Source: an uncultured Clostridia bacterium (GTDB lineage Bacteria > Bacillota > Clostridia > TANB77 > CAG-508). Taken from it: a stretch of 19,215 nt of DNA. The notes beneath the pieces were generated by a model. The model saw only the letters and a list, made by a program, of their open reading frames with translations. It searched no databases and was not told the origin of the DNA. Below, in pieces: positions 6,257 through 14,848 of the stretch (position 1 is its first letter; the number at the start of each line of letters is the position of its first letter). A program made the translations under genes and the position numbers. The stretch lies in the NCBI GenBank assembly GCA_944393345.1, contig CALXZW010000014.1, positions 1-19,215 of the forward strand, in the 5' to 3' direction.

Positions 6257-8746
6257 ATGGAAGATACTTTTGTACCAGAAAATCAAACAATAAGCAAGAT
6301 ATTTAACTGTGATCAAATTTACAGAATTCCAAATTATCAAAGACAATATAATTGGGATGATGAACAATTAGATGCATTATGGGACGATTTATATGAAGCG
6401 TATAAAAACAAACAAAAAAATAAATGCTACTTTCTTGGCTCAATTGTAGTTGTAAGATCGGAAGATTATTTAGACTTAATAGATGGACAGCAAAGGATAA
6501 CAACATTAATGATTATGATGGATGTATTAAGAAAAAACTTTTCAGAGATAAATAAAAATTCAAAGGAGATAAATTTTGTTGATTTAAAAAAATTAAATGA
6601 TTGTATATTACATTCGGGAAGAAGAAGTAGATTGCAATTACAATCTGATCCAAACTATGATGCAATATTTAATACTAAAATAATAAAAAGAGAAAGTTAT
6701 GAAAAAATAACCAAACCTACAAAAATAGAGTTAAATATAGATAATCCAGAATATAAATATTTAAATACAGCTTGTTTTTTTTATAAAAAATTTAAAAATT
6801 TAGCAAAAGAAGATTTAAATGATTTTGTTAATTATATATTTTTTAAAACCAATATTATAAAAATTGTATGTAATGATGAATCTTTTGCAATAAAGCTATT
6901 TCAAGTTTTAAATGATAGAGGACAAGACTTAACAAATGCAGACCTTATAAAAGCAGAAATATTTAGTAAATATGGCAATGATGATGTTGATGGAAAAAAA
7001 TCTTTTAATGTTGAATGGAATAATATTATTAAAATTGCTAACAATAATGACTTTAGAATGGATGATTTTATAGTTTATTATGAATATTTTAAATTAAAAT
7101 CAAATCCTGAAAGACAAGTTGTGGATGAAATAAAAAGAGTTACAAAAGAGATGACACCTCAAGACATTATTGAGGAAATGACTAATTTTTCTAAAGCAAT
7201 TGAAAACGTATATAAATCTACAAATCCAGTAATATACAGTCTAAGATATATTCCTTGGAAAGCATATGTTACAACCGCATTAGCATCAGCTTATTATGTA
7301 GAATATCCTCAAATGGAAGAATTATTAAAAATTATGAGAAGATTTTTCTATATTAGTTTTATATCAGGAGGAACTTTAAACACCATAAAGCAAAAATCAT
7401 TTAAGCTAATAGAATATATTGTTGATAAAAAGCCAATTGACGATATAGAAAAAGAATTAAATAGTTTAATATATGCTAAGAAAATGATTAAATCTGTATA
7501 TGAAGCTTTGAATGGAGAAGTATATGATGAAAAATATTTGAAACCATTACTACTATCATTAGATTATTATATAAGAGAAGAAAATAATACAACATTTTAT
7601 CCAATAAATAGAGAGTTACATATAGATCATATATTACCCAAAAAATATAAAACAGATAAAGAGCATTCATGGGATTACATTAAAAATACAGAAGAAGCAG
7701 ATGCGTATTTAAATACATTAGGAAATATGGCTTTGCTACAATATAGCAAAAATGAAGAATGTGAAAATTTTGGATTTGATAAAAAGATTAGGATATATCA
7801 AGGAAAAAATGCAGATGGAAAAAATAAAAGTGGTATAACATCATTTGATACAACCAGAGTTATTATTATGAATGCTGAAAAAGATGCGCAAGAGAAGAGT
7901 AAAGAATTAGGATTAGAAGAAAAAAAATATATTTGGGATGTACAATGTATTAAAGATAGAAAAGAATATTTAATGGATTTAATTGAAAACATGCTAGATA
8001 TAACAGAAGATGATATTGAAAGAAATACAGTATTAAGCGAAACAAATACAGAATTAAACAGATGGGCATATAATGAGAAATATTGGAATAATAGAGAAAT
8101 TATATTCAAAACTTTAGAAGACTTTATTTATTCAAACGATTATAAATCATATGAAGAAATACCAATGGAACTTAAGAAATTAACCATAAATTCGAAAAAT
8201 TTGATAAAAAATGAATTATCTCAAAATGAACTTGAAAATGAATACAATAGGAAAAATATAAATGGTATTACAATTTACATAAAGAATTGTGAAGATACAA
8301 TTGATATATTTAATTACTTAAATGTCCTAAAAAAATATTTTACTTTTGAAGCAGAATATATAGAAGATAAGGATGAAAATCGCAGTGCGATTACACTTGA
8401 ATTAATAGAAAAAGTGTACGAATTTTCTAAAAAAGTGTATGAACATGAACTAGATTTTGACAAAGCAGTTAGCCAATTATCACATCATGGAATGAATAGT
8501 AGAAGTGCACAAATATATATAAGTAATTTTATCAAGATGTTGAATGGTGATGGATATAAAAGATCAATTTCAGCTCTAGCTGCAAATATGTTTATCAATA
8601 AAATTAGGACAGACTATGGAAATGAATTTAGTAAACGAGCAATTAAATCCTTAGAATTTAATGTTAAGTATCAAAATGAATGTGGAATGAAAAATAATCG
8701 TTTAGAAACAGTATTAAAACAACAGAAACAAATGGAGAATATGTAG
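6257..8746 (+). CDS. GmrSD-type DUF262/DUF1524 restriction protein
   Basis: An 829-residue single-chain protein of the GmrSD family, type IV enzymes that cleave DNA with modified (such as glucosylated hydroxymethyl) cytosine. The N-terminal DUF262 has IPNYQRQYNW (24-33), FLGSIVVV and DGQQRITTL (76-84), the ParB/sulfiredoxin-like nucleotide-binding motif, followed by VLNDRGQDLTNADLIKAEIF near 218-236. The DUF1524 nuclease part shows a His-Me finger HIDHILP (455-461) and LNTLGNMALL (485-494). About the last 100 residues (VYEFSKKVYEHELDFDKAV onward, ending with SALAANMFI and a FNVKYQNECG segment) form an extra module of a kind that I have seen appended to other restriction proteins. Translation starts from ATG with AAGGAGGA six bases upstream. 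It is monocistronic and followed by a strong terminator. All catalytic motifs look intact. Confidence 0.85.
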   Translation: MEDTFVPENQTISKIFNCDQIYRIPNYQRQYNWDDEQLDALWDDLYEAYKNKQKNKCYFLGSIVVVRSEDYLDLIDGQQRITTLMIMMDVLRKNFSEINKNSKEINFVDLKKLNDCILHSGRRSRLQLQSDPNYDAIFNTKIIKRESYEKITKPTKIELNIDNPEYKYLNTACFFYKKFKNLAKEDLNDFVNYIFFKTNIIKIVCNDESFAIKLFQVLNDRGQDLTNADLIKAEIFSKYGNDDVDGKKSFNVEWNNIIKIANNNDFRMDDFIVYYEYFKLKSNPERQVVDEIKRVTKEMTPQDIIEEMTNFSKAIENVYKSTNPVIYSLRYIPWKAYVTTALASAYYVEYPQMEELLKIMRRFFYISFISGGTLNTIKQKSFKLIEYIVDKKPIDDIEKELNSLIYAKKMIKSVYEALNGEVYDEKYLKPLLLSLDYYIREENNTTFYPINRELHIDHILPKKYKTDKEHSWDYIKNTEEADAYLNTLGNMALLQYSKNEECENFGFDKKIRIYQGKNADGKNKSGITSFDTTRVIIMNAEKDAQEKSKELGLEEKKYIWDVQCIKDRKEYLMDLIENMLDITEDDIERNTVLSETNTELNRWAYNEKYWNNREIIFKTLEDFIYSNDYKSYEEIPMELKKLTINSKNLIKNELSQNELENEYNRKNINGITIYIKNCEDTIDIFNYLNVLKKYFTFEAEYIEDKDENRSAITLELIEKVYEFSKKVYEHELDFDKAVSQLSHHGMNSRSAQIYISNFIKMLNGDGYKRSISALAANMFINKIRTDYGNEFSKRAIKSLEFNVKYQNECGMKNNRLETVLKQQKQMENM

Positions 8747-8860
8747 TAGTTATATTACATTTTTTTCAAGGCGAAAATTAGTTGTCAATATGTATAAATC
8801 CATTAGGAATATTTTTTGGATAAATAAAAAATTAACCAAATAAAAAAGATTAGAAAATTT

Positions 8861-8912
8861 ATTGCAAATAAGCGATTACACATATGCTAATATGAGTAAT
8901 CGTTTTTGCAAT
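8861..8912 (+). terminator. Strong nested hairpin terminator
   Basis: CGATTAC (8873-8879) and CATAT (8881-8885) pair with ATATG (8890-8894) and GTAATCG (8896-8902) around a GCTA loop, with a single A·A mismatch, followed by TTTTT (8903-8907). An outer arm ATTGCAAA (8861-8868) can also pair with TTTGCAAT (8905-8912). It lies between the convergent GmrSD-like and methyltransferase genes; the T-run makes it best suited to the plus strand. Confidence 0.7.
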
Positions 8913-8975
8913 CATCTATATGACTAAATGAATTTAATTGTAATATATTATATAATAGTTCATTACATATTTTTT

Positions 8976-10437
8976 CTACAATACTTTTTTGATTGCTTTT
9001 GCAATAGCTTTACTTAGCAAAGGTGGAACTGAATTTCCAATTTGCATATATGTTTTTGTGAAAGACCCTTTAAAGAAATAATCATCTGGATAAGATTGAA
9101 TTCTTGCAGCTTCTCTAGGGGTTAATCCTCTAGCTTGAAATGGATGTATATACATATTGCAGTCAAATTTCATATGAGCGGTGATAGTTTTACAAATTTT
9201 ATTGCTTTCCAATTTAAAGTATTTATCTTTAAATATATCATTACGATCTTTATAAGGCATAATATCTGCTATTTTTGGATCATCAGATTTATCACCTTCA
9301 TGTAATCTACCAAAAATTTCGATATCTCTATCATTATTGTATCTAGCCTTATGATTAAAAACAAATTGACAAGGTTTACTATGATTAATTAAATTGATAT
9401 AATCATTTCCTTTTTCATAATAAGGATTAATATCTATTTTTTTACCAAAAATTTCAGAGTCCAACTCTGTGGAATTTTTTATAGTGGAAGCCTGTAAGGG
9501 TTTTAAATATTCTAATGCATCTGAAAGAACATATCTATTTGTATGTTTAGAAATATTTTCGATATCGTCAAAAATATTATCTGGATTGATATTTAAGCGA
9601 GTACCTATAAATATTAATCTTTCTCTATTCTGAGGTACCCCAAAATCTTTTGCATTTAAAATTCTATATGTATTTTTATAATTTATATTATCAAAATCTT
9701 CTTTAATTTGATCTATATGTGATAACATACCTTTTACATTTTCCATCACAAAAAATTTAGGTTGTATGATTTTGATTGCTTCAATATAATATTTATATAA
9801 TCTATTTCGAGGATCATCTATCATTCTTTGACGATTAGCCATACTAAAACCTTGACAAGGTGGTCCACCTATAATTAAATCAACTTTATTTTGATAATTC
9901 TTTAAAATATCAAATATATTTTTTATATCATCACAAATAATATTTTCTTCTTTTATTTGAGGATTATTATGATAATATGTTAGTAAGCAACTTTCTTCAA
10001 TATCATTGGCCAATAATACCTTGAAATTTTCTTGTTTAAATCCAAGAGAAAGCCCACCAGCTCCGACAAAATAGATCGATCATTGTTGGATAATTTGTTA
10101 AATCAAATTTTGTAGATAGTTGTTTTCTATAATAATTACAATATTTATTAACAGGACAAGAGTCACATTTATCACAACATGGTAAGTTATTACATAAACT
10201 TGTTAAATCATCCAATGAAAAATTTAAGTTTTTACTAAATAGCTTTTCTAAAGTACACATATCATTTTCATTATCTATCATACCAATATTAATAAGCGCA
10301 TTATTCTTACATTTATTTTCTTTATTTTCTTTGTAAAGTAAATGAAGAATAGAATAAATTTCATTTAATTCTGTAATAAAAATTTTATTCATATTTGCAT
10401 TTTTTTTGTTCATTAAATCTTTTAAAATATATTTCAT
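8976..10437 (-). CDS. C5-cytosine DNA methyltransferase with N-terminal Cys-cluster domain; one apparent frameshift
   Basis: One gene of about 486 residues read in two frames. From ATG 10437 (AGGAG six bases before it) the first ~118 residues form an unknown helical domain ending in a cysteine cluster, C-x3-C-x2-C-x5-C in LPCCDKCDSCPVNKYC, resembling the Fe-S loop of EndoIII/MutY glycosylases. It then enters methyltransferase motif I: PTMIDLFC. Here one extra base (G at 10065; C on the coding strand) shifts the frame; skipping it gives GAGGLSLGF, the correct motif I. The remaining motifs follow in the second frame: GGPPCQGFS (IV, catalytic Cys), FVMENVKG (VI), QNRERLIFIG (VIII), LTPREAARIQSYPD (IX), QIGNSVPP (X). 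In the first frame translation would stop nine codons later. The in-frame TTG at 10013 is the internal VLLANDIEE, not a real start. Either the gene is inactivated or it depends on +1 shifting at CGG. Confidence 0.85.
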
Positions 10438-10446
10438 AAATTGCTC

Positions 10447-11367
10447 CTATGTATTTTCTAAAAAAGTTAAGATACTATTTGCTACTTGAAAACTAACGTT
10501 AACAGTAACAGCATTTCCAAATTGTTTATAAGCTTGAGAATCAGATACAACAATTTCAAAAGAATCTGGAAATCCTTGTAATCTGGCACATTCTCTTGGT
10601 GTCAGACGACGAATTTTCCCATTGTCAGTGACATAGTTATCTTGACTGGCTCTATGCATTTTTGCCATAGTGGCACATAATGGTCTGGCAATAGGTAAAT
10701 CGATTTCTGGTTTTGCATAATAATTTTTTGTCCCTGTTGACATGACTGTTTTTAAAATTTTATCTGATAAAAAATATTTTTTATCAACATTGTTTTCTAA
10801 AAGATCTTGTAAAGTTTTTTCTAAAGGCAATTCTCTTGGAAATTGAAATGTTCCAGGTAAATCTTTTATGCCTACAACATATGTTCTATTACGAGTTTGA
10901 GGAACACCATAATCAGCACTATTTAATGTATCGACATTAACAGTGTAACCAAGTTCTTCTAAGCTTTCTTTCATTATTTTAAATGTTTTTCCATTGTCAT
11001 GCGTCTGAAGATTTTTTACATTTTCAAGAACGATAATTTTTGGAGAACCATATGTATCTAGATGATATTTTAAAATATTTAAAATTTTAAAAAATAGAGT
11101 ACCTCTATAATCTGAAAATCCCAATTCTTTTCCCATCATGCTAAATGGTTGACAAGGAAAACCAGCTAATAACAAATCATGTTCTGGAATATCAGAAGGT
11201 TTAATATTATTTATATCTTCACATATAATATGATCACTAATATTATGTTTGTAAGATTCAACTGCATATTTATCAAAATCATTGGCCCAAATAATATCAA
11301 AACCTGCTTCTTTAAATCCTAAATCTAATCCACCACAGCCACTAAATAAAGATACTACTTTATACAT
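10447..11367 (-). CDS. C5-cytosine DNA methyltransferase
   Basis: A complete 306-residue Dcm-type enzyme that transfers a methyl group from S-adenosylmethionine to C5 of cytosine. Motifs in order: FSGCGG (8-13, AdoMet binding), GFPCQPFS (69-76, catalytic Cys 72), ENV (115-117), QTRNR (157-161), then a variable target-recognition region, LTPRECARLQGFPD (motif IX) and FGNAVTVNV (motif X). It overlaps the upstream small RHH-like gene by 8 bases, and its stop codon sits in the ribosome binding site of the next methyltransferase, so the three are one operon. Two adjacent C5 methyltransferases usually serve the two strands of an asymmetric type II site. No cognate endonuclease is recognisable nearby, so the pair may be solitary or an orphaned remnant. 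Confidence 0.9.
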   Translation of the reverse strand: MYKVVSLFSGCGGLDLGFKEAGFDIIWANDFDKYAVESYKHNISDHIICEDINNIKPSDIPEHDLLLAGFPCQPFSMMGKELGFSDYRGTLFFKILNILKYHLDTYGSPKIIVLENVKNLQTHDNGKTFKIMKESLEELGYTVNVDTLNSADYGVPQTRNRTYVVGIKDLPGTFQFPRELPLEKTLQDLLENNVDKKYFLSDKILKTVMSTGTKNYYAKPEIDLPIARPLCATMAKMHRASQDNYVTDNGKIRRLTPRECARLQGFPDSFEIVVSDSQAYKQFGNAVTVNVSFQVANSILTFLENT

Positions 11368-11551
11368 CTATATCACCACCTTTTGCATGTATATAATTGA
11401 TAATCATATTACAAATTTCGGGAGAGGCTTGTTTACCCTCTTTTCTTAATAATTCCATAAATTGATTTTTTATTGAAGGTTTTAAACAGACTTCAATTTT
11501 ATCAGTTTTTATTTTACCACATGGACGACCACATTTAGAAACTTTTTTCAT
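11360..11551 (-). CDS. Small ribbon-helix-helix-like protein, possible methyltransferase operon regulator
   Basis: A 63-residue basic protein starting MKKVSKCGRPCGKIKTDKIE, with a short β-strand (KIEVCLKP) followed by two helices (SIKNQFMELLRKEGK; SPEICNMIINYIH). This is the layout of Arc/CopG/MetJ-type ribbon-helix-helix DNA-binding proteins. I take the ATG at 11551 (AAAGGA about 11 bases before it) rather than earlier in-frame GTG or ATG codons, which give a non-conserved-looking extension. It is the first gene of the methyltransferase operon, overlaps the next gene, and so may be its controller or an antitoxin-like regulator. The fold is inferred from pattern only. Confidence 0.6.
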   Translation of the reverse strand: MKKVSKCGRPCGKIKTDKIEVCLKPSIKNQFMELLRKEGKQASPEICNMIINYIHAKGGDIDV

Positions 11552-11646
11552 AAAAAAATCCATTCCTTTCTCGTTTCTCACTATAGGCACACATAGTTAC
11601 GAAAGTTATTTCTTTTAAACTATTCCTCCAAAATTTAATCTATATA

Positions 11647-11675
11647 TTAATATCATGATTTAATCCTGATGTAAA
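11647..11675 (-). promoter_or_regulatory. Promoter of the RHH-methyltransferase operon
   Basis: On the minus strand, TTTACA (11675-11670), a 17-base spacer and TATTAA (11652-11647) lie about 95 bases before the ATG at 11551. The -10 match is only moderate. Confidence 0.4.
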
Positions 11676-11702
11676 TATCTTTTTCGAAAAAATCGTAAAA
11701 AA

Positions 11703-11941
11703 TGTAACAATTTAGACCTCATCATCATAAGGAAGGTGGAATAGCTTATATTTTTAAGATTCTCGGCTACTCTTCGATTTCCATTTAAGAAATTCTATAG
11801 CAAAAACTACAACAATACCCGGAAACAGGACCCTTTATAGTTTTTGCTTAAGAATTTCTAAAATGACTCCGGTCGCATTCGAATTCTTAAAAATATAAGC
11901 TATTCCACCTTCCTTATGATGATGAGGTCTAAATTGTTACA
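11703..11941. repeat. Fold-back element E1 (large inverted repeat), upstream of mcrB
   Basis: A 239-bp palindromic element. The outer 57 bases (11703-11759) and 11885-11941 are exact reverse complements. An inner stem of 22 bases (11788-11809 with 11838-11859) pairs except for a central AT/TA mismatch. The 28-base loop (11810-11837) contains AATACCCGGAAACAGGACC. Between outer and inner stems the left and right sequences do not pair, and only the right side retains the GGTCGCATTCGAAT block found in both arms of element E2. It sits between the divergent methyltransferase and mcrB promoters. It encodes no protein. As RNA on either strand it would be a very stable hairpin; as DNA it could form a cruciform. 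It resembles a miniature fold-back mobile element, but no clear target duplication is seen (only A-runs flank it). Confidence 0.85.
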
Positions 11942-11964
11942 AAAAAATATGAAAAATATAAGTT

Positions 11965-11993
11965 TTAACTAGAAAAAAAGCAAAAAATATAAT
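11965..11993 (+). promoter_or_regulatory. Promoter of mcrBC
   Basis: TTAACT (11965-11970), a 17-base spacer and TATAAT (11988-11993) immediately follow element E1. A second TATAAT overlaps at 11993-11998. The transcript would start near 12000-12005, about 25 bases before the first possible mcrB start. Confidence 0.6.
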
Positions 11994-12026
11994 ATAATAG
12001 ATAGGAAAATAAGGGCAAACCAGTTT

Positions 12027-13538
12027 GTGCCTAGAAAAGGAATGATAGTAAATATGGAATGTTTAGAATCAATACAAAATTTTTTAAAAGAAATAAAAGC
12101 TGATGAAATATTAAATTTTCAGTTTGATGGAATACTTGTGAAAAATCTAGCGAATAGTAATGTTTTAACAGAAAGTGGGCTAAGCCATCAGACGCATATT
12201 GCCATTACAGGAGAAAGTATGGATTTTTTTCCATATTTATGTAATTATAGTTATTTAGAAGTTTCCGAGCCAAATAAAGAATATAAGAGAAAATATGTAA
12301 TAAATTTAAAAGCAGATTTGTTAAGTAATGATTTTAAATATTTAAAAGGAGAACCAGTACAAGAAAACCAAATGATAGAGTCTTTTTTCACATCTGCAAG
12401 AAGTAGAAGAAAAGATGGAATACAACTGGAACTTTCTTATTTAAATTTGGATGATGAAAAATTTATTGCATTACGAAGAGAAATACATGAAAATGATTTT
12501 ATCGTATTTTTGAAATTAAAAGAGAAATTGGAATATATGGTGTTTGCTGTAAAAAACAGTGATGCAGAAAGATTAGGAATTACAGATTATCTAAAAATGG
12601 ATAGAACAATCACAAATGTAGTTCCTACGGAAATTGAAGCCAATTACAATATAGAAGAGACAGACAATGAAATTGTAAATATTGTATTGCAAAATAAAAA
12701 TGTAATATTATATGGAGTTCCAGGAACAGGTAAAACATATACATTAAATAAAATCAAAACATATTTTGATAAAAGTTGTTTTGTGACTTTTCATCAATCT
12801 TATGATTATGAAGAGTTTGTAGAAGGTATTAGTGCTGATATAGTTAATGAGCAAATACATTATGGAACAAAAGATGGAATCTTTAAGACATTTTGTGAAG
12901 AAGCAAGAAATCATCCAGAAAAAAAATATGTATTTTTTATAGATGAAATAAATAGAGGTAATATATCTAAGATTTTTGGAGAGCTTATTACCTTAATTGA
13001 AAAAGGCAAAAGAGAGGGAGAACAACAAGAAGTAAAAGTAATATTACCATATTCTAAAAAAGAATTTTCAATACCTAAAAATGTCTTTATCATAGGAACG
13101 ATGAATACAGCAGATAAATCTATTGCATTAATTGATTCTGCACTAAGAAGAAGATTTTTCTTTATAGAATTGGTTCCAAATTTTGATAAGTTTCTTAATT
13201 GTAATGCATTATTGGCAGATTGTATTAGCGCAATAAAAGTAATCAATAATAGAATCGTTCAAACCATAGATAAAGATCACAAGATAGGGCATGCGTATTT
13301 TCTAGAATTATTAAAAATTGAAGAAGACACAGAGTTAATAAAAAATATGAAAAATATTTGGTTATATCAGATCTTGCCATTATTACAAGATTATTATTTT
13401 ATGAATCCTGAAGATATTATGGATATTTTACATAATTTGGTACTAGATGAAAGTGGTTCATGTATAGAAATAAATTATAACATTAGTGATGAAGAATTTA
13501 TGAATGCAATTAACCAAATTAAAAATTTTGAGGGATAA
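12027..13538 (+). CDS. mcrB: McrB, GTP-dependent subunit of the McrBC restriction enzyme
   Basis: McrB recognises methylated DNA through its N-terminal domain and uses a GTP-hydrolysing AAA+ motor to activate the McrC nuclease. Here an N-terminal part of about 210 residues, which I do not recognise as a known reader domain, precedes the motor: Walker A GVPGTGKT (230-237), Walker B FFIDEINRGN (303-312), MNTADKS (359-365, the McrB GTP-specificity-type motif MNTxD) and arginine residues ALRRRF (372-377). Length of 503 is normal. The start is uncertain: GTG 12027 has AAGGG 11 bases upstream; ATG 12054 has AAAGGA 12 bases upstream. mcrC follows directly. The gene is bracketed, with mcrC, by the two fold-back elements. 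Its target modification cannot be told from sequence. Confidence 0.9.
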   Translation: MPRKGMIVNMECLESIQNFLKEIKADEILNFQFDGILVKNLANSNVLTESGLSHQTHIAITGESMDFFPYLCNYSYLEVSEPNKEYKRKYVINLKADLLSNDFKYLKGEPVQENQMIESFFTSARSRRKDGIQLELSYLNLDDEKFIALRREIHENDFIVFLKLKEKLEYMVFAVKNSDAERLGITDYLKMDRTITNVVPTEIEANYNIEETDNEIVNIVLQNKNVILYGVPGTGKTYTLNKIKTYFDKSCFVTFHQSYDYEEFVEGISADIVNEQIHYGTKDGIFKTFCEEARNHPEKKYVFFIDEINRGNISKIFGELITLIEKGKREGEQQEVKVILPYSKKEFSIPKNVFIIGTMNTADKSIALIDSALRRRFFFIELVPNFDKFLNCNALLADCISAIKVINNRIVQTIDKDHKIGHAYFLELLKIEEDTELIKNMKNIWLYQILPLLQDYYFMNPEDIMDILHNLVLDESGSCIEINYNISDEEFMNAINQIKNFEG

Positions 13539-13539
13539 T

Positions 13540-14817
13540 ATGAAAAATATAATAACATTTGAATATTCAGAGGTAAAATACGCAGAAATATTTGATGAAG
13601 AACATAGTATAGGAACAAAATACTTTAAGAAATTTATAAAAAGTGTTGAAAAAAAATATAAGCATTGTATTAAATTAGAATATGATAGCATAAAATTAAT
13701 GAATTTTGTTGGAGTTATAAAAATAAATGATTGTCTTATAGAAGTTATGCCTAAAATGTTTAAAACTTCCAACCAGGAAATCAATAAAGAGTTAATTTAT
13801 AGAAATTTGTACTATATGTTAGATAAAGCAAATAAAGTAAAATATAGAAATGTAGTCACTGAAGAATTTAATAAAGCACATGTATCTATATTAGATTATT
13901 ACATAAATATATTTTTGCAAGAATTAAATGATAAAATAAGACCTAATTTGTATCATACTTATGAAAATACAATAGAAAATAGAAGAAGTATAAAAGGAAA
14001 AATTGTTGTTACCAAAAATCTAAAAAAAAATCTATATAATTTGAGTAAAAATATTTGTAAATATGATGAATTTACAGAAAATAATCTTGTGAATCAGATA
14101 TTAAAATTTACAACTAAAAAGATGTTGAAAGTAACTAAATGGATTAAGAATAAGAAATTATGCAAAGAAATATTAAATAGAATGATAGATATAGAGGATA
14201 TCCATGTTACAAATGATACTTTTTACAAAATAAAACATGATAAAAATTTATATTATTTAGAAAAAATTTTGTCTATGGCACAAAATGTTGTCAATAATCT
14301 ATTTACAACATTTGAAAATAAAAATAAGCAAGATATCTTTATATTCAATTTTGATATGAATTTCCTATTTCAAGAATATATTGCAAAATTGCTTGAGGAA
14401 AATAAAAGTTACATTTTAGGAGAAAATATGGAAGTGTTAACGCAAAAAGGAAAACAATATTTAGTATATGATCAAGGAGTTGGAAAATTAAGACTAATTC
14501 CAGATGTGATAATAGAAGAAAATAAAAATCCTAAAATAATAATAGATACAAAATATAAGATTATAAGTCAAGGAAATTCACAAAGTGAAATAACCAGAAA
14601 TGATCTTTTTCAAATGTATGCATATATGGGCAAATATCATGTTGAAAAAGCAATATTATTATATCCAGAACAAACCAATTCATATAAAAGAAAATATCAA
14701 ATAGATAAAGACAAGAAAGATGAGATATTTGTGTGTACTGTAAATTTAAAAGTGGATTTATTAACTGAAGAAGATCAAGTGATAGAACAATTAAAACAAA
14801 TTATTTTAATGACATAA
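13540..14817 (+). CDS. mcrC: McrC, nuclease subunit of the McrBC restriction enzyme
   Basis: A 425-residue McrC protein. The N-terminal half is the McrB-binding region (with GVIKINDCLIEVMPKMF and the NRRSIKGKIVVTKNL motif typical of McrC). The C-terminal half carries a PD-(D/E)xK nuclease: LIPDVII (Asp 322), IIIDTKYK (Asp 336, Lys 338) and a supporting Gln in NDLFQMYAY (358). I use ATG 13540 because GAGGG sits just before it and it begins two bases after the mcrB stop; an earlier in-frame ATG at 13504 lies inside mcrB without a ribosome binding site. The active-site residues are intact, so the system looks functional. Element E2 begins 31 bases after its stop. Confidence 0.9.
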   Translation: MKNIITFEYSEVKYAEIFDEEHSIGTKYFKKFIKSVEKKYKHCIKLEYDSIKLMNFVGVIKINDCLIEVMPKMFKTSNQEINKELIYRNLYYMLDKANKVKYRNVVTEEFNKAHVSILDYYINIFLQELNDKIRPNLYHTYENTIENRRSIKGKIVVTKNLKKNLYNLSKNICKYDEFTENNLVNQILKFTTKKMLKVTKWIKNKKLCKEILNRMIDIEDIHVTNDTFYKIKHDKNLYYLEKILSMAQNVVNNLFTTFENKNKQDIFIFNFDMNFLFQEYIAKLLEENKSYILGENMEVLTQKGKQYLVYDQGVGKLRLIPDVIIEENKNPKIIIDTKYKIISQGNSQSEITRNDLFQMYAYMGKYHVEKAILLYPEQTNSYKRKYQIDKDKKDEIFVCTVNLKVDLLTEEDQVIEQLKQIILMT

Positions 14818-14848
14818 TGACTTGTTAGAATTTTAAGTAAAAATGGAG

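Larger units (their letters stand above)
11552..12026. other. Divergent regulatory region between the methyltransferase operon and mcrB
   Basis: It contains the minus-strand promoter of the methyltransferase operon, the first large fold-back element (11703-11941) and the plus-strand promoter of mcrB. A GGAGGAATAG at about 11634-11625 on the minus strand looks like a ribosome binding site but no open frame follows. Confidence 0.5.

Noticed and set aside
8976..10013. A separate 345-residue methyltransferase starting at TTG 10013
   Set aside because: The TTG is the internal leucine of VLLANDIEE; the upstream bases encode motif I in the same frame, so it is the continuation of the gene that starts at 10437.
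11703..11941. Target-site duplication of A bases flanking E1
   Set aside because: Both flanks are A-runs in an A-rich region, so the match is uninformative; E2 shows no duplication.
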